Assembly: GCA_002335845.1 (NCBI GenBank)
Contig: DDCV01000113.1
Location: 1-6,222 of the forward strand
Source of the DNA: Rickettsiales bacterium UBA1997
GTDB taxonomy: Bacteria > Pseudomonadota > Alphaproteobacteria > Rickettsiales > UBA1997
DNA length: 6,222 nucleotides
Direction of reading: 5' to 3'
Shown here: positions 1 to 6,222 of the stretch, one piece after another
Layout of the letters: every line of letters begins with the position of its first letter
How positions within the stretch are numbered: the first letter of the stretch is position 1
Made by a program: the position numbers and the translations under genes
Notes under the pieces: generated by a model
Databases searched by the model: none
The model's input: the letters and a program-made list of their open reading frames with translations, nothing else
Told to the model about the DNA's origin: nothing

Positions 1-28
1 TAAATGCGATCTTAAATGCGATCTTAAA
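1..28. repeat. 12-bp tandem repeat at the window edge
   Basis: The unit TAAATGCGATCT occurs twice without mismatch (1-12 and 13-24), followed by the first four bases of a third copy (25-28). The array may continue beyond the left edge, so its copy number is unknown. Because the unit is a multiple of three, copy changes would keep any reading frame. On the minus strand, in the open frame described for 1-324, it reads as a repeated Leu-Arg-Ser-His. Confidence 0.7.
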
Positions 29-220
29 GACAACCCTATATCAGAAAAATATACAGTTCTGACTTTTTGAATAATGAGAGATAAATTAAGGGCAATGAGT
101 AATATTAGCGATTTTGGGTTAAATCGTCTTGAGCTAGGTCTTCTTACACTAAGCAGTGCTTCTGGGTTTTGTGGAAAACAACGCAAATTGTTTTTTATTT
201 TTATTAATAAGTGGTGACTT

Positions 221-246
221 AAAAAACCGTTTTTATCACAAAAACG
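221..246 (-). terminator. Probable intrinsic terminator of the mreC transcript
   Basis: Read on the minus strand, this is a perfect 7-bp stem (CGTTTTT pairing with AAAAACG) around a 5-nt loop GTGAT (246-228), followed by one G and six T (227-221). That is the order of a Rho-independent terminator for leftward transcription. It lies about 80 nt after the mreC stop. The stem has only two G-C pairs, so it is weak by usual standards but fits an AT-rich genome. On the plus strand the hairpin is not followed by a T-run, which supports the minus orientation. A second, weaker inverted repeat (GATCTT/AAGATC, 313-333) overlaps the mreC stop codon and lacks a T-tract. Confidence 0.5.
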
Positions 247-324
247 AGTAATTTTAGTATTTTGGGATAAATAAATATAAAAAGCAAATAGATGAAGAAA
301 ATTTTGATGTATGATCTTAAAATT

Positions 325-1191
325 TTAAAGATCGGAATTGGGATTCGGTGATCCGTACCCAACAACAGTTACAATTTCAGAAGAGTTAATATTATCAGCC
401 ATAATTACAAAAGCTGACTCTTTGGTTACCTTATCCACAACGCCAACAAGATGACCTGGGGCTAGGGTGTCGCCATCTCCAGATGTAAATACCATATCGC
501 CAATTTTAATATCATGATTTTTTGGCAAATATAAAATTTCTAATAGATCACTATTATTTCCCGACAATATTCCCCTGACTCTAGCCTTAGAGGTTATAAC
601 AGGAATTCTTGATCTTACATCATTTAGCAATAAAACACGCGATTTATCATCAAATACTTTTTCAACTCTACCAAGTATGGCACTATTGCCGACCACAATA
701 TTTCCCTCTTGAATACCCCTATTTTTACCAATATTAATAAATATTTTTTGACTAAATATTTGCTTAGACTTACCAATAATTCTAGCCGCCTTAAATTCTG
801 AACTTTTTGTTGAGACAAAGCTAAGAACCCTACGCAACTCCTGGTTTTCTTCATAAATATTAAGAGCTCTAACATAAAATGACTTAAGCTGATCAATTTC
901 AGCCTGTAGCTTTTGATTTTCTTTCTTGGCAATTGCCAGCTCTTTAAAGTCATAAATAACAGATATCGTAGCATCAAAGGGAAATGTGATGGCATTAGCA
1001 ACTGGCAGAGATATTTCTAAAAATAAATTTTCAACATCCTGCAAAAACTTATTTTCTAAGCGAGATGATATAAAAAGAGAGAGACAAAGGAAGATATATA
1101 AAATAAATTCAATTTTATTGTATATAATCTTAAAATTATGAGCAATACTAAAGTTTGAACCTCCATGATTAGGACGTATATATTGATTCAT
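325..1191 (-). CDS. mreC: Rod shape-determining protein MreC
   Basis: MreC is a bitopic inner-membrane protein whose periplasmic part links the MreB filament to the peptidoglycan-elongation enzymes. From the ATG at 1191 it has 288 residues. There is a short cytoplasmic N-terminus, one membrane helix at about 27-43 (IEFILYIFLCLSLFISS), a predicted coiled coil at about 82-125, and then the two-part beta domain to about 280. Family hallmarks are visible: SRVLLLNDVRSRIPV near 184-198, RGILSG at 206-211 and GDMVFTSGDG at 231-240, followed by PGHLVG. The protein ends shortly after the beta domain, so it is compact and lacks the Pro-rich tail some members have. An in-frame TTG at 1200-1198 would add three residues; I prefer the ATG. 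Neither start has a Shine-Dalgarno sequence. The gene follows mreB by 36 nt and is surely co-transcribed with it. Identification is by pattern and by position after mreB. Confidence 0.93.
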   Translation of the reverse strand: MNQYIRPNHGGSNFSIAHNFKIIYNKIEFILYIFLCLSLFISSRLENKFLQDVENLFLEISLPVANAITFPFDATISVIYDFKELAIAKKENQKLQAEIDQLKSFYVRALNIYEENQELRRVLSFVSTKSSEFKAARIIGKSKQIFSQKIFINIGKNRGIQEGNIVVGNSAILGRVEKVFDDKSRVLLLNDVRSRIPVITSKARVRGILSGNNSDLLEILYLPKNHDIKIGDMVFTSGDGDTLAPGHLVGVVDKVTKESAFVIMADNINSSEIVTVVGYGSPNPNSDL

Positions 1192-1227
1192 AATAATCAA
1201 GGAAAGTACGTTGAAAATAAAGGAAGA

Positions 1228-3784
<2,557 letters not shown>

Positions 3785-3933
3785 AACAAATCTTTTTAAA
3801 GCAAATCCAGCACAAGAAGAATTTATAGAATAATTAATTTAATAAATAAACAAAATCTATCTCATAACCAGTAATCTAATCTTCATCTTTTTGGCAACAA
3901 TAGTATTGAGCTATTTAAAGAAATACATCGATA
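3785..3933. other. Spacer between dnaJ and leuA
   Basis: This 149-nt AT-rich gap holds no open frame of more than about ten codons from an ATG on the minus strand. It would have to contain any separate promoter for leuA-mreB-mreC. The only -10-like match is TATAAA on the minus strand (3827-3822), about 38 nt before leuA, with no proper -35 element at normal spacing. An 11-bp palindrome (CAATAGTATTG) lies near 3897-3908. No convincing terminator follows dnaJ, so readthrough from dnaJ into leuA is possible. Confidence 0.4.
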
Positions 3934-5070
3934 TTAACCAAATAAATCACCCATTTTCTTAAAAAAACTTTGAGAATTTGGGCTATTTTTTTTATTATCA
4001 ACAAGACTGTCCAGCTTTTCTAGCAAGTCTTTTTCTTCTTTAGCCAGGTTAACGGGTATTTCAATCTTAGTTTTTACAAACATATTACCACGACGGCCGC
4101 CTGAATTCATAATACTCATCCCTTTTGATTTTAAGCGAAATGGATCATCATACTGAGTGCCCTCGGGAATTTTTAAACGGGCTTTTGTGCCATCAATTAT
4201 TGGAATTTCAACATGACCACCAAGAGCTGCTGTGGTGAATTTAATCGGCACATCAAAATAAATATCATCACCTTTGCGCACAAAATATTCATGTTTACGA
4301 ATCGATACAAAAACATATAAATCTCCTGCTGCAGCACCTCTTTGGCCAGCCTCACCCTCTTTTGCTAGACGAATTCTACTACCGTCTTCAACCCCAGCGG
4401 GAATTTTAACTGACAAAGTTTTATTTTGATCTTTCCTACCCTCACCTCCACAATCTTGACAAGGATCTTTGATTACTTCACCACTTCCGCCACATGCTCC
4501 ACAAGTTCTTTCCACTATGAAGAAACCTTGCTGCGCCCTTACTTTACCAGCGCCATTACAAGTTGTACAGCTGGTTGATTTCTCACTTGAACTCGAACCA
4601 GATCCACTACATTTCTTACATTGCAAAGGAATAGTAAAAGATATTTTTTCTTCACATCCTAAAAAGGCCTCTTCTAAGGAAATATCAATATTATATCTTA
4701 CGTCAGATCCTCTTTGTGCCGCACTTCTTCTTGACTGCCCTCCGCCTCTAGAGTCACCAAATATATCAGAAAAATTACTAAAAATATCATTGAAATCAAA
4801 TCCTTCAAAGCCGCTAGAAGCGCCACCACCTCCTCCTTGAGCAAAGGCTTGATGACCATATTGATTATAAGCTTCTCTTTTTTGCTCATCTTTTAAAATC
4901 TCGTAAGCCTCGGTTGCTTCGCGAAACTTTGCTTCAGCTTCTTTATCGCCAGGATTGCGATCGGGATGAAATTTCATAGCCAATTTACGATAAGATTTTT
5001 TTATCTCATCACCACTAGCTGTTTTACTAACACCAAGAACTTCGTAATAATCTTTTTTTTGTTGTGACAT
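3934..5070 (-). CDS. dnaJ: Chaperone protein DnaJ (Hsp40, type I)
   Basis: DnaJ is the co-chaperone that binds unfolded proteins and stimulates the ATPase of DnaK. The 378 residues match E. coli-type DnaJ in length and layout. The J-domain spans about 7-72 with the HPD motif at 35-37. The Gly/Phe-rich region runs about 79-112 and includes DIF repeats. The zinc-binding region has all four CxxCxGxG motifs: CKKCSGSG 151, CTTCNGAG 168, CGACGGSG 190 and CQDCGGEG 204. The C-terminal substrate-binding domains follow, with IPAGVEDGSRIRL and the LGG turn near 285. This complete set separates it from CbpA-like proteins, which lack the zinc fingers. The usual partner genes dnaK and grpE are not adjacent; rdgB is upstream instead. 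No Shine-Dalgarno sequence precedes the ATG, and codons 4-6 form an A8 run. I saw no CIRCE element or clear RpoH promoter. Confidence 0.98.
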   Translation of the reverse strand: MSQQKKDYYEVLGVSKTASGDEIKKSYRKLAMKFHPDRNPGDKEAEAKFREATEAYEILKDEQKREAYNQYGHQAFAQGGGGGASSGFEGFDFNDIFSNFSDIFGDSRGGGQSRRSAAQRGSDVRYNIDISLEEAFLGCEEKISFTIPLQCKKCSGSGSSSSEKSTSCTTCNGAGKVRAQQGFFIVERTCGACGGSGEVIKDPCQDCGGEGRKDQNKTLSVKIPAGVEDGSRIRLAKEGEAGQRGAAAGDLYVFVSIRKHEYFVRKGDDIYFDVPIKFTTAALGGHVEIPIIDGTKARLKIPEGTQYDDPFRLKSKGMSIMNSGGRRGNMFVKTKIEIPVNLAKEEKDLLEKLDSLVDNKKNSPNSQSFFKKMGDLFG

Positions 5071-5350
5071 TTATACGGTAAAAAACTCTAAATTTATTAA
5101 TTTTAAAATAATGACATCAAATCCAATCTGCAATTGCGCTTTTAACAAAAATCAAGGTTAAAATTAAAAAAATGAAAGCTGTATTCTTATATAGATCTAG
5201 TCTTTCTTTGATTTTAAGCCGAAAAGATAGAGTTAAAAATAGTCAATATTTATTAAATTTTAAATACTGGAATTGGTATTATATCTCAAAATTAAATATT
5301 ATTAACCAATACTACAAGATATAAATAAAATGAAAATTTACAAGATGGGA
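5071..5350. other. AT-rich spacer upstream of dnaJ
   Basis: These 280 nt separate rdgB from dnaJ and hold no supported gene. The best promoter-like element is a perfect TATAAT on the minus strand (5283-5278), about 210 nt before the dnaJ start. Its nearest -35-like sequence, TTGGTT, sits at a poor spacing of 20. A TTGACT (5246-5241) has no -10 partner at 16-18 nt. If the TATAAT is used, dnaJ would have a long leader. A short inverted repeat (ATTGGT at about 5272 with ACCAAT at about 5304) brackets the TATAAT. No heat-shock operator and no clear terminator for rdgB were found. Confidence 0.35.
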
Positions 5351-5986
5351 TTATTTTTTTTGATCAAGAAATTTTAATAATTTAGACATAGCAATAAAAC
5401 GATGCGATATCTCGTCCTTCAGAGATGGATCTATTTCAGCAAAAGTTTCGCTCATGCCATTCTTGATAAAAATTGGATCATAACCAAACCCCTTAAAACC
5501 TCTCGCAGGAAAGGTGAGGTAGCCATCCACCCTGCCTTCAAAATTTATAGAAAAGTTAGTTTTTGGATCAAAAATAGCTAGATTACACATAAAAAAAGCC
5601 TTTGGCCTAGATTCTGGCTGCACTCCTTTTTCCTTAAGCTCTGAATATAATTTATCAAAAGCAAAGGGGAAATCTCTTTTTTGAGATTGAGGATTAACTG
5701 CATAACGTGCCGAATGAATGCCTGGATTATTATCTAAATCAGCAACACATATCCCCGAATCATCGGCCAGAGCCACAATATTTGTTTTCTTGGCATAATA
5801 TCTAGCTTTTAGCAGCGCGTTTTGAGCAAATGTTTCACCATCCTCTTCTGGCTCTTTTATAATAAAATCATATGCTGGCAAGCATTTTATTGCCAGATGC
5901 GAAAGCGGCTGAGATATCTCGCTAAACTTACCCCTATTGCCCGTGGCAATTAGCAACTCATTGTCAGTAATAAATTCTTTTAGCAC
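5351..5986 (-). CDS. rdgB: dITP/XTP pyrophosphatase, RdgB/HAM1 family
   Basis: RdgB hydrolyses non-canonical purine nucleoside triphosphates (dITP, ITP, XTP) to monophosphates, keeping them out of DNA and RNA. The 211 residues are slightly longer than typical members (about 195-200). Hallmarks are ATGNRGKFSEI at 14-24, EEDGETFAQNALLKA at about 47-61, the DDSG motif at 75-78, PGIHSARYA at 88-96, KGFGYDPIF at 165-173 and ISHR at 193-196. All expected substrate- and metal-binding segments are present. The start is uncertain. The GTG at 5986 is the first possible codon, because an in-frame TAA lies two codons upstream, and it leaves 13 residues before the ATGN motif. A TTG at 5956 would give a start much closer to the usual family N-terminus. 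Neither has a Shine-Dalgarno sequence. In many alphaproteobacteria the neighbours are rph and hemW; neither is seen here. Confidence 0.95.
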   Translation of the reverse strand: MLKEFITDNELLIATGNRGKFSEISQPLSHLAIKCLPAYDFIIKEPEEDGETFAQNALLKARYYAKKTNIVALADDSGICVADLDNNPGIHSARYAVNPQSQKRDFPFAFDKLYSELKEKGVQPESRPKAFFMCNLAIFDPKTNFSINFEGRVDGYLTFPARGFKGFGYDPIFIKNGMSETFAEIDPSLKDEISHRFIAMSKLLKFLDQKK

Positions 5987-6222
5987 GATTTATATAAAAT
6001 ATGAGCAGGCCAAAACCTAATTTTTAATAAAAATATCCCAAATTTTAATCTTTGCGCCGCGGCGCAAAGATTGTTTTTTAATTTACAATTTATACCAAAA
6101 TATATTCTATACATTTCATTAAAAGGTAAAAATTGACCCAATCTATTATTATCTACATCCCTAATATCAAAATCCATCTTTAATTAAATCTTTGGCAAAA
6201 TATTTTTGAGTTTATAAAAGCC
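5987..6222. other. Right-edge region upstream of rdgB
   Basis: No confident gene lies here. A 65-codon minus frame (6177-5980) begins with ATG just after an in-frame stop, runs through the palindrome at 6047-6072 and ends overlapping the rdgB GTG by 7 nt. Its product matches nothing I recognise and has no obvious domain, so I leave it uncalled. At the very edge, a minus frame ending at TAA 6186-6184 could be the last 12 codons of an upstream gene, which is too little to identify. No clear promoter for rdgB was found. Confidence 0.35.
6047..6079 (+). terminator. Perfect G+C-rich palindrome with T-tract, terminator-like
   Basis: Bases 6047-6072 form a perfect 26-bp palindrome with 13-bp arms (AATCTTTGCGCCG and its reverse complement) and a core of twelve consecutive G/C bases that includes CCGCGG. 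Folded as RNA it gives an 11-bp stem with a 4-nt loop. On the plus strand one G and six T follow (6074-6079), the shape of an intrinsic terminator for rightward transcription. No plus-strand gene lies to its left, however. On the minus strand it is followed by AAAATTTGG, not a T-tract. It could instead be a protein-binding site or a dispersed palindromic repeat. The palindrome itself is certain; its role is not. Confidence 0.5.

Larger units (their letters stand above)
1..324 (-). other. Region downstream of mreC with an unexplained open frame
   Basis: No gene can be confirmed here. On the minus strand, the frame directly after the mreC stop stays free of stops for all 108 codons to the window edge, which is unusual in DNA this AT-rich. 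It contains no ATG; in fact no ATG exists in any minus frame of the region. The best in-frame alternative is a TTG at 186-184 without a ribosome-binding site. The last third encodes a hydrophobic stretch (SLILLIALNLSLII, about 100-60) preceded by several arginines, like a membrane-segment start. It could be the beginning of a membrane protein, even an MreD-type one given its place after mreC, but I do not recognise the sequence. A short plus-strand frame (74-217, 47 codons) overlaps it. Small hairpins lie at 109-126 (6-bp stem) and 166-179 (5-bp stem), and a short palindrome at 151-161. Confidence 0.3.

Noticed and set aside
74..217. 47-codon plus-strand frame
   Set aside because: Short and unrecognised, and it overlaps a longer open frame on the other strand. 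The AAGGG before the internal ATG at 95 is only 2 nt away, too close for a good ribosome-binding site.
1161..1165. GGAGG on the minus strand near the start of mreC
   Set aside because: It is inside the mreC coding sequence (Gly codons), and no start codon follows at suitable distance.
4469..4840. 123-codon plus-strand frame inside dnaJ
   Set aside because: Mirror of the Gly- and Cys-rich part of dnaJ; its Pro/Leu-rich product is what antisense reading of that coding sequence gives.
5151..5156. CTTGAT on the minus strand as a possible RpoH -35 for dnaJ
   Set aside because: No matching heat-shock -10 element at the expected spacing.
5980..6177. 65-codon minus-strand frame upstream of and overlapping rdgB
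   Set aside because: No recognisable domain and no Shine-Dalgarno sequence. It would have to be translated through the strong palindrome, and a stop lies two codons before its ATG. A chance frame is more likely, though the 7-nt overlap with rdgB keeps it possible.
6184..6222. Possible C-terminal 12 codons of an upstream minus-strand gene
   Set aside because: Too short to distinguish from chance or to assign a product.

Overview
The window is AT-rich (roughly one third G+C by eye) and carries five recognisable protein genes, all on the minus strand. In transcription order, right to left, they are rdgB, dnaJ, leuA, mreB and mreC. All five read as full-length, undamaged housekeeping genes. The protein sequences look proteobacterial, most likely an AT-rich alphaproteobacterium of the Rickettsiales/Holosporales/SAR11 sort. 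That placement rests on base composition, general protein similarity and the leuA-mreB arrangement, which I recall from other alphaproteobacteria but could not check. No species can be named.

Layout by position: 1-324 has no confirmed gene. It holds a 12-bp tandem repeat at the very edge, a probable terminator for the mreC transcript (221-246), several small hairpins and an unexplained stop-free minus frame. Next come mreC (325-1191), mreB (1228-2265) and leuA (2270-3784). leuA and mreB are only 4 nt apart, so leuA-mreB-mreC is probably one operon. A 149-nt spacer separates leuA from dnaJ (3934-5070), and a 280-nt, very AT-rich spacer separates dnaJ from rdgB (5351-5986). The right edge (5987-6222) has a perfect 26-bp G+C-rich palindrome and no gene I can support.

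Together the genes cover cell-wall elongation (MreB filament and its periplasm-facing partner MreC), the first committed step of leucine synthesis (LeuA), protein folding (DnaJ) and nucleotide-pool cleaning (RdgB). They do not form one pathway; the operon couples a biosynthetic enzyme to the rod-shape machinery. mreD does not follow mreC as a recognisable gene, and dnaK does not sit immediately before dnaJ. None of the five starts has a clear Shine-Dalgarno sequence. I see no mobile element, CRISPR array, tRNA, rRNA or convincing new system. The loose ends are the palindrome and the left-edge region.
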